Part shown: piece after piece, positions 1 through 5,120 of the stretch | How positions within the stretch are numbered: position 1 is the stretch's first letter | Layout: every line of letters begins with the position of its first letter | Origin: CAZEIW01 sp964512305 | Lineage (GTDB): Bacteria > Pseudomonadota > Gammaproteobacteria > Burkholderiales > Burkholderiaceae_F | Length of the DNA stretch: 6,175 nucleotides | Direction: 5' to 3' | Assembly (NCBI GenBank): GCA_964512305.1 | Contig: CAZEIW010000230.1 | Span: 1 to 6,175, forward strand | Program-made: the position numbers and the translations under genes | Notes under the pieces: generated by a model | Seen by the model: only the letters and a program-made list of their open reading frames with translations | Databases searched by the model: none | Told to the model about the DNA's origin: nothing

Positions 1-323
1 CGCCGCGTGCACTTGTCGCCCATGATCATGAAGGTCGCCGTGCCGTGGCCGAAGCACTCGCCGATGTTCGGACAGCTTGCCTCTTCGCACACGGTATGAA
101 GCCGCTGTTCGCGCAGGATCTCCTTGACCCGGTAGTAGCGCGAACCCGCGGCGCTCGAGCCCGCGCGGACGCGGATCCAGTCCGGCTTGGGCAGCCGCTC
201 GTGCGCGGCGACGACCTTGATCGGGATGCGCGAGGTCTTGCCGGCGCCCTTCTGCTTGGCGGCGGCGTCGTAGGCCACGTCCGGGGCTGGCCGGTCCGGG
301 CCCGGTGCTGACGGGGTGCTCAT
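1..323 (-). CDS. lipA: Lipoyl synthase LipA, N-terminal part (cut by the window edge)
   Basis: Radical SAM enzyme that inserts two sulfur atoms into the protein-bound octanoyl chain to make lipoyl groups, in the cytoplasm. The window holds the first 107 codons. Visible are the three cysteines of the auxiliary [4Fe-4S] cluster (Cys79, Cys84, Cys90, spacing C-X4-C-X5-C, in the stretch LHTVCEEASCPNIGEC) and Cys105, the first cysteine of the radical SAM motif, in GDKCTR just before the edge. The first 50 or so residues are a basic, Pro/Ala-rich extension, usual in this family. The ATG at 323-321 shares the sequence ATGA with the lipB stop, and no good ribosome binding site precedes it, so translation is probably coupled to lipB. 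Identity is certain from the cysteine motifs; the catalytic barrel is outside the window. Confidence 0.97.
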   Translation of the reverse strand, partial: MSTPSAPGPDRPAPDVAYDAAAKQKGAGKTSRIPIKVVAAHERLPKPDWIRVRAGSSAAGSRYYRVKEILREQRLHTVCEEASCPNIGECFGHGTATFMIMGDKCTR

Positions 324-1000
324 TGCGAAAGGTGAGAAGAAAGGCGTTCGAGCAGCCGATCGGCGACCGACTGCCAGCTCGCGCGGACACCCAGTGTAGC
401 CAAATCCACGGTCGCAAGCCCCGGGTAGCCGCAGGGGTCGATCAGCCCGAACGGGGCGAGATCCATCGCCACGTTGAGCGCGACGCCGTGGTACGCGCAG
501 CCGCGGCTGACCTTGATGCCGAGGGCGGCGATCTTCGCCAACCCGGCAAAGCGCGGGTCGCCGTGCGCCGCTGCCGGCTCCACCGGCACGTAGATGCCGG
601 GCGCGCCCCTGACCCGCCTGCCGTCGAGGCCGAAGCCGTCGAGGGTCTGGATCACCGACTCCTCGATCCGGTACACCAGCTCGCGCACGAAGATGCCAAG
701 GCGCCGCAGGTCGACCAGCGTGTAGACGACGATCTGCCCCGGCCCGTGATACGTGATCTGCCCGCCGCGATCGCTGTGCACGACGTCGATGCCGCCGGCG
801 GCGAGCAGGTGCTCGCGGCGCCCCGCCTGTCCGAGCGTGAACACCGGCGGATGCTCGACCAGCCACAGTTCGTCGGGCGTCGACGCGTCGCGCCGCGCCG
901 TGAACTCCTTCATCGCCTGCCATGTCTCGAGGTAGCCGGCGCGGCCGAGCGGGCGAACGACGGGGACCAGGACGGCGTTCTCGCCGGCAGGAGCTTCCAT
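320..1000 (-). CDS. lipB: Octanoyl-[acyl-carrier-protein]:protein N-octanoyltransferase LipB
   Basis: Transfers octanoate from acyl carrier protein to the lipoyl-domain lysine of 2-oxoacid dehydrogenases and GcvH, the step before LipA. At 226 aa it has normal family length. Family motifs are intact: RGGQITYHGPGQ (residues 78-89), the catalytic Lys156 in KIAALG, RGCAYHG (166-172) and the catalytic Cys190 in IDPCGYPG. The Lys-Cys spacing of 34 matches the Lys142/Cys176 pair of the Mycobacterium tuberculosis enzyme. The start is constrained: an in-frame TAG, the stop of the DUF493 gene, lies only three codons upstream, so 1000 is the most upstream ATG possible. The purine run GAAGG directly abuts that ATG, too close for a normal ribosome binding site, which suggests re-initiation after the upstream gene. 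The gene sits 6 bp after the DUF493 gene and overlaps lipA by 4 bp. Confidence 0.97.
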   Translation of the reverse strand: MEAPAGENAVLVPVVRPLGRAGYLETWQAMKEFTARRDASTPDELWLVEHPPVFTLGQAGRREHLLAAGGIDVVHSDRGGQITYHGPGQIVVYTLVDLRRLGIFVRELVYRIEESVIQTLDGFGLDGRRVRGAPGIYVPVEPAAAHGDPRFAGLAKIAALGIKVSRGCAYHGVALNVAMDLAPFGLIDPCGYPGLATVDLATLGVRASWQSVADRLLERLSSHLSQ

Positions 1001-1006
1001 CCTTCG

Positions 1007-1288
1007 CTAGAGCACGACCTTGACGTCCGGGTGGCTGGTCAGCGCCCGGTACAGTGCGTCGAGCTGCTCGCGCGAGGTCGCCCGCACCGTCGCGGTGAGC
1101 GACAGGTACTTGCCGGCGCGGGACTCGCGCACCTCGACCGTCGTCATGTCGAAGTCCGGCGCATGCGCGCGCACCACGGCGACGATGGCCGGCTCGAACC
1201 CCGGCTCGTTGCGGCCCAGGATCTTGATCGGGAAGTCGACCGGAAACTGCAGCAGGCTGTCCGGTCGCCCGCCCGGTTGCGCCGTCAC
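1007..1288 (-). CDS. ybeD: DUF493 / YbeD-family small protein
   Basis: A 93-aa protein of the DUF493 (YbeD) family, small ACT/ferredoxin-like-fold proteins of unsettled function that often sit next to lipB. Family features seen: FPVDFPIKILGRNEPGFEPAIVAVV near the N terminus (residues about 15-39), a central strand pair (VEVRESRAGKYLSLTATV) and the C-terminal helix EQLDALYRAL ending in HPDVKVVL. A GTG start at 1288 is chosen because it follows GGGAGG by 4 nt and gives the usual family length. Longer versions (ATG at 1366 or 1321) would run back into the transaminase gene and add basic residues unlike the family. It begins 10 bp after the transaminase stop and ends 6 bp before lipB. A role in lipoylation is inferred from position only. 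Confidence 0.93.
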   Translation of the reverse strand: MTAQPGGRPDSLLQFPVDFPIKILGRNEPGFEPAIVAVVRAHAPDFDMTTVEVRESRAGKYLSLTATVRATSREQLDALYRALTSHPDVKVVL

Positions 1289-1292
1289 CAGA

Positions 1293-1298
1293 CCTCCC
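1293..1298 (-). promoter_or_regulatory. Ribosome binding site of the DUF493 gene
   Basis: GGGAGG on the minus strand, 4 nt before the GTG at 1288 and immediately after the transaminase TGA. It decides the start of the DUF493 gene, since none of the upstream ATGs has a comparable site. Confidence 0.75.
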
Positions 1299-2153
1299 TC
1301 AGAGCGCCTCGATCGCGGCATCGTACCCCGCGCGCAGGCGCCCAAAGATCGGGCCCGGGCGGCCATTGCCGACCGGCCTGCCGTCGATCTCGACGATCGC
1401 CAGCAGCTCGCGCGTTGCCGCGCTCAGCATGACCTCGTCGGCGCTGCGAAGCTCGTCGATCGGGATCGGGCGCGAGGCGAATGCAATGCCCGCCGACGCG
1501 CACAGCTCCGCCAGGAACCCGTAGCGGATGCCCTCCAGGATCAGGTGGTCGCGCGGCGGCCCGCGGACGCCACCGTCGCTGACGACCCAGATGTTGCTCG
1601 CCGAGCCCTCGGTCAGGTATCCGTCGCGATGCTGGATGACTTCGTCGGCGCCACTGTCGGCCGCATGCTGCCGCGCCAGCACCGCGCCCAGCAGCGACGT
1701 CGACTTGATGTCGCAGTGCAGCCAGCGCGCATCGGGCAGCGTCACTGCCCGAAGGCCACCGCTGCGCTGCGCCCCGGTCGGCCGCACCATCGGAGACACC
1801 ATCGCGAACACGGTCGGCTCGACGCCGGCCGGGAAAGCGAAGTCGCGCCGCGCCACGCCGCGCGTGACCTGAATGTAGACGGTCTGGTCCTCGAACGGAG
1901 CCTCGGCGATGAGCCGCGCGACGATGCGTTTCCAGCCGTCGCGCGGATGGGGATTGGCGATCCGCACCTTCGACAGGCTGCGCTCGAGGCGGTCAAGGTG
2001 CTGTTCGAAGCGCAACGGGCGCCGGTGATACACCGGGACGACCTCGTAGACGCCGTCGCCGAAGATGAAACCGCGGTCGAGCACCGGGATCCGCGCCTGG
2101 TCGAGCGGGACGAACGCGCCGTTGAGATAGCAGGGCGTGGAAGGGATCTGCAT
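1299..2153 (-). CDS. dat: D-alanine / D-amino acid transaminase (PLP fold-type IV)
   Basis: Pyridoxal-phosphate aminotransferase of fold type IV, expected to interconvert D-alanine and D-glutamate with their 2-oxo acids in the cytoplasm, feeding peptidoglycan precursors. The 284 aa match Bacillus D-amino acid transaminase in length and layout: YLNGAFVPLDQARIPVLDRG at the start, FGDGVYEV with Tyr36, the PLP lysine Lys150 in HCDIKSTSLLGAVL, and Glu182 in TEGSASN, which contacts the pyridine nitrogen. One substrate-site position differs: the His of the R-x-H-x-F-P loop is Phe105 here (RDFAFP, Arg103 kept). The ATG at 2153 is preferred because it starts directly at the family N terminus. The ATG at 2240 would overlap the upstream gene by 65 bp and add 29 basic, low-complexity residues. 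Only a weak ribosome binding site is seen. A branched-chain or R-amine transaminase activity cannot be excluded, as these share the fold. Confidence 0.9.
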   Translation of the reverse strand: MQIPSTPCYLNGAFVPLDQARIPVLDRGFIFGDGVYEVVPVYHRRPLRFEQHLDRLERSLSKVRIANPHPRDGWKRIVARLIAEAPFEDQTVYIQVTRGVARRDFAFPAGVEPTVFAMVSPMVRPTGAQRSGGLRAVTLPDARWLHCDIKSTSLLGAVLARQHAADSGADEVIQHRDGYLTEGSASNIWVVSDGGVRGPPRDHLILEGIRYGFLAELCASAGIAFASRPIPIDELRSADEVMLSAATRELLAIVEIDGRPVGNGRPGPIFGRLRAGYDAAIEAL

Positions 2154-2175
2154 CGGATGGACTCGCTGTTCGCGC

Positions 2176-2706
2176 TCAGCGCCGGCGCAGCGCGCGGATG
2201 AACTCCTGCGCCGAGATCTCGCCGAGGAAGCCGGCGACAAGGCGCTCGGCTTCGCGCAGCCGCTCGCGCAGCTCCTCCGAGCTGCGGCTCTGCTCGATCC
2301 GGATCGCCATCGTTTCGGCGCCCGGGCCCAGCCGTTCGGTCAATTCCCGCACCGCGCGCCGCTTGACTTCGTCGACCGTCAGCAGCGTGCGCTCGCCCCC
2401 GGGGCCGGAAGTCAGGACGTCGAGCCCGGCCGCGGTCGTCGGACCGGGATCGGCCGCGCGCGGCGCGCGCGCGGAATTCGATTCCGGCGCCGCCGCGTGC
2501 ACGAAGCCCTGCGATTCGAGCAGGCCGATCACGGCGTCGATGCCGCCGTTGCCGGCCAGGGGCGCGAGCTCGCCGACCGTGCGCTTGCCGTCGATCATGA
2601 TCAGGACCCGCCGCGCCGTCATCGACAGCCCGCCGGACCGGCGCGCGACCTCGATCACGCCTTTGGCGGTCTTCGCGAAAACCAGGCTTTCGTCCATCGG
2701 CGCCAT
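2176..2706 (-). CDS. Conserved hypothetical protein, two domains joined by a linker
   Basis: 176 aa, no known function recognised. Residues about 8-70 (KTAKGVIEVARRSGGLSMTA, then RRVLIMIDGKRTVGELAPL and IDAVIGLLESQGFV) look like a small winged-helix-type module. The stretch ILIxIDGKRTVxEL followed by a helix and a terminal GF resembles N-terminal domains of uncharacterised Burkholderiales proteins. Residues 71-107 are an Ala/Pro/Gly-rich disordered linker. Residues 111-176 are helical and charged (KRRAVRELTERLGPGAETMAIRIEQ, SEELRERLREAERLV). There is no signal peptide or membrane segment, so it is likely cytoplasmic. The first ATG (2706) is preceded by GAGA; a second ATG at 2697 is possible. 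It ends 22 bp before the transaminase gene and may lead that operon. Regulation or protein binding is a guess from the domain type. Confidence 0.85.
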   Translation of the reverse strand: MAPMDESLVFAKTAKGVIEVARRSGGLSMTARRVLIMIDGKRTVGELAPLAGNGGIDAVIGLLESQGFVHAAAPESNSARAPRAADPGPTTAAGLDVLTSGPGGERTLLTVDEVKRRAVRELTERLGPGAETMAIRIEQSRSSEELRERLREAERLVAGFLGEISAQEFIRALRRR

Positions 2707-2799
2707 TCAGCGTCTCTGCCCTGTCGTCCGGGGTCGACCGTGTGCGATCGCCGGCTCGCAGCCGTTTGAAGTCTCTTGGCCCAAGATCGTGGATTCGGA

Positions 2800-3516
2800 C
2801 TATTGCGTTTCGGCCGCCGCGCCGGCCGCGGTCTGTGCCGCAGTGCCGGCTGCCAGGCCGTGCTCGGCCTCGTTCCCCGCCAGGCTTTTTACCACCAGAC
2901 GCTTAAGAAGCGTCAGCCGGCGGTGGAAGAAGTGGTCCGCCCCCGGGATCACGGTCACCGCGATGTCCGAAGCCTGCGCCCATTGGAATACGTCGGACAG
3001 CGCGATCGTTTCGTCGCGCTCCCCGTGTATCACGATCGCATCCGCATCGACCGCGGGCATCGGCCACTTGCCCGCGGCCGCACCGACCAGCACCAGGTGC
3101 CGCACCGGCTGCCCGCGCTGCCGCAGCTCGCGCGCGACCTTCGCCGCGACGAAGCTGCCGAACGAGAATCCGGCCAGCGCCCGCGGCGCGCGCTCGGGAA
3201 GCGAAGCCGCCACGTCCGGCATGCGCGGCACCAGGTCGACCAGGTGGAGCAGATCGTCGCTTTCCCCGCGCCCTTCGTCGTAGGCCCCCTCGCTGGCGCC
3301 GACGCCGCGGAAGTTGGGGCGCACCGCCAGCCAGCCGAGCGCGACGAACGCGCGCACGAGCGTCGTGACCACCTTGTTGTCGAGGCTGCCGCCGAACAGC
3401 GGGTGCGGATGCGCGATGTATACGATGCCGGCCGCTCGTGCGGACGGACGGTCCAGCGCGAGCTCGATGCGCCCGGCCGGCCCCGCGATGACCCGGCGCT
3501 CGCTTCTGCCGTTCAT
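2800..3516 (-). CDS. Alpha/beta hydrolase, short serine-hydrolase type
   Basis: 238-aa cytoplasmic alpha/beta hydrolase of the group resembling dienelactone hydrolase and short acyl-peptidase-like proteins. The fold markers come in order: HPHPLFGGSLDNKVV (residues 36-50, oxyanion-hole strand), PNFRGVGASEG (67-77), nucleophile elbow GFSFG with Ser118, acid Asp168 in HGERDE, and base His195 in GADHFF. The triad is therefore complete. The last 25 or so residues are an Ala/Thr/Gln-rich tail, probably disordered. There is no signal peptide. The substrate is unknown; esterase or thioesterase activity is likely. Its start overlaps the ferredoxin stop in the sequence ATGA, so the two are translationally coupled. 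This pairing is, from memory, a recurring one in Betaproteobacteria near lipB-lipA. Confidence 0.9.
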   Translation of the reverse strand: MNGRSERRVIAGPAGRIELALDRPSARAAGIVYIAHPHPLFGGSLDNKVVTTLVRAFVALGWLAVRPNFRGVGASEGAYDEGRGESDDLLHLVDLVPRMPDVAASLPERAPRALAGFSFGSFVAAKVARELRQRGQPVRHLVLVGAAAGKWPMPAVDADAIVIHGERDETIALSDVFQWAQASDIAVTVIPGADHFFHRRLTLLKRLVVKSLAGNEAEHGLAAGTAAQTAAGAAAETQ

Positions 3517-3821
3517 GGCAGGCGGAGCCTCTCGACGATCCTGCCCCCGATCAGGTGCGATTCGATGATCTCGTCGATGTCGGCGCGATCGACATACGTG
3601 TACCAGACACCTTCCGGATAGACCACCAGGCAGGGCCCCTCGTCGCAGCGGTCGAGGCAGCCGGCGCGGTTGATGCGGATCATGCCGGCGCCGTTGCGGC
3701 CGAGCTGCTTGATGCGGTCCTTCGCGTACGCCTGCATTTCCTCGCTGCGATGATTCGCGCAGCAGACGGCACCCGGCTCGCGCTGGTTGAGGCAGAAGAA
3801 CACGTGCCGCTGGTAATACAC
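3513..3821 (-). CDS. Thioredoxin-fold [2Fe-2S] ferredoxin
   Basis: 102-aa ferredoxin of the thioredoxin-like type (Aquifex Fd4 / NuoE C-terminal domain family), an electron carrier with one [2Fe-2S] cluster. Cys10 (HVFFCLNQR), Cys20 or Cys21 (GAVCCANH), Cys55 and Cys59 (AGCLDRC) fit the four-ligand pattern of that family; Cys64 is a fifth nearby cysteine. VVYPEGVWYTYVDRADIDEIIESHL is the usual C-terminal strand-helix. The start is GTG at 3821: an in-frame TAA lies two codons upstream, so no longer protein is possible, and homologues recalled from this group begin with similar residues. AAAGG directly abuts the GTG, an unusually short spacing. The gene heads a two-gene unit with the hydrolase. 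Its redox partner is not evident from the window. Confidence 0.92.
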   Translation of the reverse strand: MYYQRHVFFCLNQREPGAVCCANHRSEEMQAYAKDRIKQLGRNGAGMIRINRAGCLDRCDEGPCLVVYPEGVWYTYVDRADIDEIIESHLIGGRIVERLRLP

Positions 3822-3868
3822 CCTTTAGTCTCCGCGAAGGTCCGGCCGCGGCGCCCCGGGGGCCCGCA

Positions 3869-3884
3869 GTAGGTATTTTCCTAC
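3869..3884. promoter_or_regulatory. Candidate operator: inverted repeat upstream of the ferredoxin gene
   Basis: GTAGG-TATTTT-CCTAC, perfect 5-bp arms around a 6-bp AT spacer, centred about 55 bp upstream of the ferredoxin start. It overlaps a second small dyad, CCTA-CGT-TAGG (3880-3890), so the TAGG/CCTA half-site occurs three times in 21 bp. It is the only AT-rich patch in an otherwise very GC-rich 175-bp spacer (3822-3996), where the promoter of the ferredoxin-hydrolase unit must lie. Arms and spacing would suit a dimeric helix-turn-helix regulator. No run of T follows, so it is not a terminator. The factor is unknown. Confidence 0.4.
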
Positions 3885-3996
3885 GTTAGGTTACCCGCTT
3901 CGAACGCAGGCGCGAGCGCCGTCAGCCGCAACAGGGCTCGCTCGAATCGGGGAACCGCCGCGGCCGCCGTTGCGGACCGTGGCGGGATCCGGGCGC

Positions 3997-4743
3997 TCAG
4001 CCCGGGGCGTTGAGCTCGGCGACGAAATCGAACGTGTCGCCTCGGTAGTACGACTGCGTGAGCTCGACCGCGCGGCCGTCGCGCAGATAGCCCAGTCGCT
4101 CGATCAGCAGCCCGGCATCGCCCTCCTGGGCCTCGAGCAGGCGCGCCTTTTCGCCGGTGAGCAGCAGCGCGCGCAGACGTTGAAGCGCGCGCACGGGCCG
4201 GTTGCCGGCCTGCTCGAGCGCCGCGTACAACGAGTCGTGCACCGCGTCGATAGAGGGCAGGAACGACGCCACCACGGTGGCGACCTCCACGGCCATCGGA
4301 GCTTCGTCGGCGAAGCGGACCCGGTGGAAGCGATAGACGGTCGTGCCCGGGCTCAGCGCCAGCTTCAGCGATTCCTCCGGGGAGACCGTCCCGACCGCGC
4401 GCTTGAGCCAGACGCTGCGGGGCACCCGCCCGCGCGCGATCATGTCCTCCGAGAAGGACGTGAGGTTGGCGTCGTTCTTGTCGATGCGGGCGCAGACGAA
4501 ATTGCCGGAGCCCTGGCGTTTGACGAGGTAGCCCTCGGCCGCGAGCAGATCGATCGCCTTGCGCACCGTGATGCGCGAAACATCGAGATCGGCCGCGAGC
4601 TGGCGCTCCGGCGGCAGCGCGTCGTCCGGACCCAGCACGCGCTGCTCGATCGCCCGCCGCAGTGCGCGCTCGAGCTGCTGATACAGCGGCTGGCTGTCGC
4701 CCGGATCAAGGCGCAGGACCTGCGCCAGCGAAGTGGTTGCCAT
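3997..4743 (-). CDS. GntR-family (HutC subfamily) transcriptional regulator with UTRA domain
   Basis: 248-aa DNA-binding repressor type. Residues about 17-84 form the GntR winged helix (PLYQQLERALRRAIE, then LPPERQLAADLDVSRITVRKAI and GYLVKRQGSGNFV). Residues about 93-242 form the ligand-binding UTRA domain (TSFSEDMIARGRVP, YRFHRVRFADEAPMAVE, LLIERLGYLRDGRAVELTQS). HutC-type regulators usually bind a sugar phosphate or small metabolite and leave DNA. The ATG at 4743 is chosen because GGGGGA lies 3 nt upstream; the in-frame ATG at 4764 has no such site and would add only seven residues. It is divergent from the TonB-dependent receptor, and TGGT/ACCA half-sites, as in HutC-family operators, lie between the two genes. 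The probable job is autoregulation and repression of the receptor. The effector is unknown; GlcNAc-6-phosphate, as for NagR/DasR relatives, is one candidate. Confidence 0.92.
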   Translation of the reverse strand: MATTSLAQVLRLDPGDSQPLYQQLERALRRAIEQRVLGPDDALPPERQLAADLDVSRITVRKAIDLLAAEGYLVKRQGSGNFVCARIDKNDANLTSFSEDMIARGRVPRSVWLKRAVGTVSPEESLKLALSPGTTVYRFHRVRFADEAPMAVEVATVVASFLPSIDAVHDSLYAALEQAGNRPVRALQRLRALLLTGEKARLLEAQEGDAGLLIERLGYLRDGRAVELTQSYYRGDTFDFVAELNAPG

Positions 4744-4746
4744 CCA

Positions 4747-4752
4747 TCCCCC
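4747..4752 (-). promoter_or_regulatory. Ribosome binding site of the GntR-family gene
   Basis: GGGGGA on the minus strand, 3 nt before the ATG at 4743. It favours that start over the in-frame ATG at 4764. Confidence 0.6.
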
Positions 4753-4817
4753 GATGCCGGTCATGCCCGCACCGGTTCATCCCTGCCGCCAAGCCGGCAG
4801 TTGTTGCCACGCATGGT

Positions 4818-4838
4818 ACCAATAAAACACCACCTGGT
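4818..4838 (-). promoter_or_regulatory. Candidate repressor site near the GntR-family gene
   Basis: On the minus strand 4832-4818 reads TGGT-GTTTT-ATTGGT, the same two-part pattern as the two sites at 4934-4976. The half-site is also mirrored on both flanks: TGGTACCA at 4814-4821 and ACCA-CC-TGGT at 4829-4838. It lies 75 bp upstream of the repressor start, a good position for autoregulation. Binding by the neighbouring regulator is inferred. Confidence 0.45.
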
Positions 4839-4861
4839 CGGCCGCATTTGACCGCCGCCAC

Positions 4862-4887
4862 CCCGCTTGCTGCCAAGCGGGCGCTTG
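4862..4887. repeat. Two overlapping, mutually exclusive hairpins
   Basis: CCCGCTTG-CTGC-CAAGCGGG (4862-4881) is a perfect 8-bp stem with a 4-nt loop. The right arm also pairs with the next bases, CAAGCG-GG-CGCTTG (4874-4887). Only one of the two can form at a time. No T run follows on either strand, so this is not an intrinsic terminator. It could lie in the leader of the repressor gene or simply be a DNA dyad. Confidence 0.45.
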
Positions 4888-4932
4888 GGCCCGGGCGACG
4901 ACCGGCCCGCCTGTTGCCAATGTGCGACGCAA

Positions 4933-4976
4933 TACCAATTAGTCTACCACTTTACCCAAATTGGTAGTAAATTGGT
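4933..4976. promoter_or_regulatory. Compound palindromic operator candidate in the divergent region
   Basis: Left arm 4934-4953 and right arm 4958-4976 are inverted copies: ACCAATT pairs with AATTGGT, CTACCA with TGGTAG, and TTT with AAA, around a 4-bp centre. Each arm contains two TGGT half-sites one helical turn apart (12 bp left, 11 bp right). Bases 4933-4940 also form TACCAATT, the exact reverse complement of 4959-4966. This is the strongest AT-rich patch between the two divergent genes, 145 bp before the receptor start, where it could overlap the receptor promoter. The TGGT/ACCA half-sites recall HutC-family operators such as the DasR/NagR site TGGTCTAGACCA, though the arrangement differs. 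Confidence 0.6.
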
Positions 4977-5033
4977 GTGTAACCGGACGCGACCAGAGGT
5001 TCCGCGTTTCGAGCAGACGGAGGGCGCCCGACG

Positions 5034-5047
5034 CGCCGCCCGCGGCG
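5034..5047 (+). repeat. GC hairpin in the receptor leader
   Basis: CGCCGC-CC-GCGGCG, 6-bp arms with a minimal 2-nt gap, in the probable 5' leader of the receptor gene. The flanking sequence is GC-rich and offers several alternative pairings, including CCGCC with GGCGG at 5049-5053. The exact fold is uncertain. Confidence 0.3.
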
Positions 5048-5054
5048 AGGCGGG

Positions 5055-5073
5055 TCCGGCAGGGGATGCCGGA
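5055..5073 (+). repeat. Hairpin with GGGGA loop in the receptor leader
   Basis: TCCGGCA-GGGGA-TGCCGGA, a perfect 7-bp stem with a 5-nt purine loop, ending 47 nt before the receptor start codon. A GGA-containing loop upstream of an AGGAGG ribosome binding site resembles, without exactly matching, sites bound by CsrA/RsmA. No T run follows, so it is not a terminator. Confidence 0.4.
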
Positions 5074-5109
5074 GCGTGCCACGAAGAACCAACCGTAAGC
5101 GATCAATGC

Positions 5110-5116
5110 GAGGAGG
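5110..5116 (+). promoter_or_regulatory. Strong ribosome binding site of the TonB-dependent receptor
   Basis: GAGGAGG, fully complementary to the 16S rRNA tail core, 4 nt before the ATG at 5121. It fixes the start and contrasts with the weak sites of the housekeeping genes, suggesting high translation when the gene is on. Confidence 0.85.
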
Positions 5117-5120
5117 AAGC

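Larger units (their letters stand above)
4744..5120. other. Divergent intergenic control region, 377 bp
   Basis: No coding sequence is supported here. From left to right it holds the repressor-gene ribosome binding site, a repressor-proximal motif copy (4818-4838), two overlapping hairpins (4862-4887), an AT-rich compound palindrome (4933-4976), a GC-rich leader with two hairpins (5034-5073) and the receptor ribosome binding site. Both promoters must lie within it. I see no convincing -35/-10 pair. The AT-rich patch near 4931-4982 is the likeliest receptor promoter area, and GTCAAA (4853-4848) with TGTTTT after 17 nt is a weak candidate for the repressor gene. Confidence 0.8.

Noticed and set aside
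1289..1366. Upstream ATG start for the DUF493 gene
   Set aside because: Would overlap dat by 68 bp and add 26 residues unlike the family; the GTG at 1288 has GGGAGG at the right distance.
305..2201. Long plus-strand open frames antisense to lipB, the DUF493 gene and dat
   Set aside because: They are Arg/His/Pro-rich, show no family motif, and lie opposite genes with intact catalytic residues; typical GC-rich shadow frames.
2154..2240. Upstream ATG start for the transaminase
   Set aside because: Adds 29 low-complexity Arg/Ser/Ala residues and overlaps the preceding gene; the family N terminus begins at the ATG at 2153.
2451..2474. Run of alternating GC dinucleotides, possible Z-DNA or repeat
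   Set aside because: It encodes the Ala/Arg/Pro-rich linker of the 176-aa protein and is what GC-rich codon use would give.
2774..2786. TCTTGG-C-CCAAGA inverted repeat between the hydrolase and the 176-aa gene as a terminator or operator
   Set aside because: Arms are perfect but the central gap is one base, too tight for an RNA hairpin of that length, and no T run follows. It could be an operator, but nothing else supports it.
3909..3967. GGCGC-GA-GCGCC dyad and a GCGGCCGC site as a terminator for the repressor gene
   Set aside because: Loop of two bases, no T run; short GC palindromes are expected by chance at this base composition.
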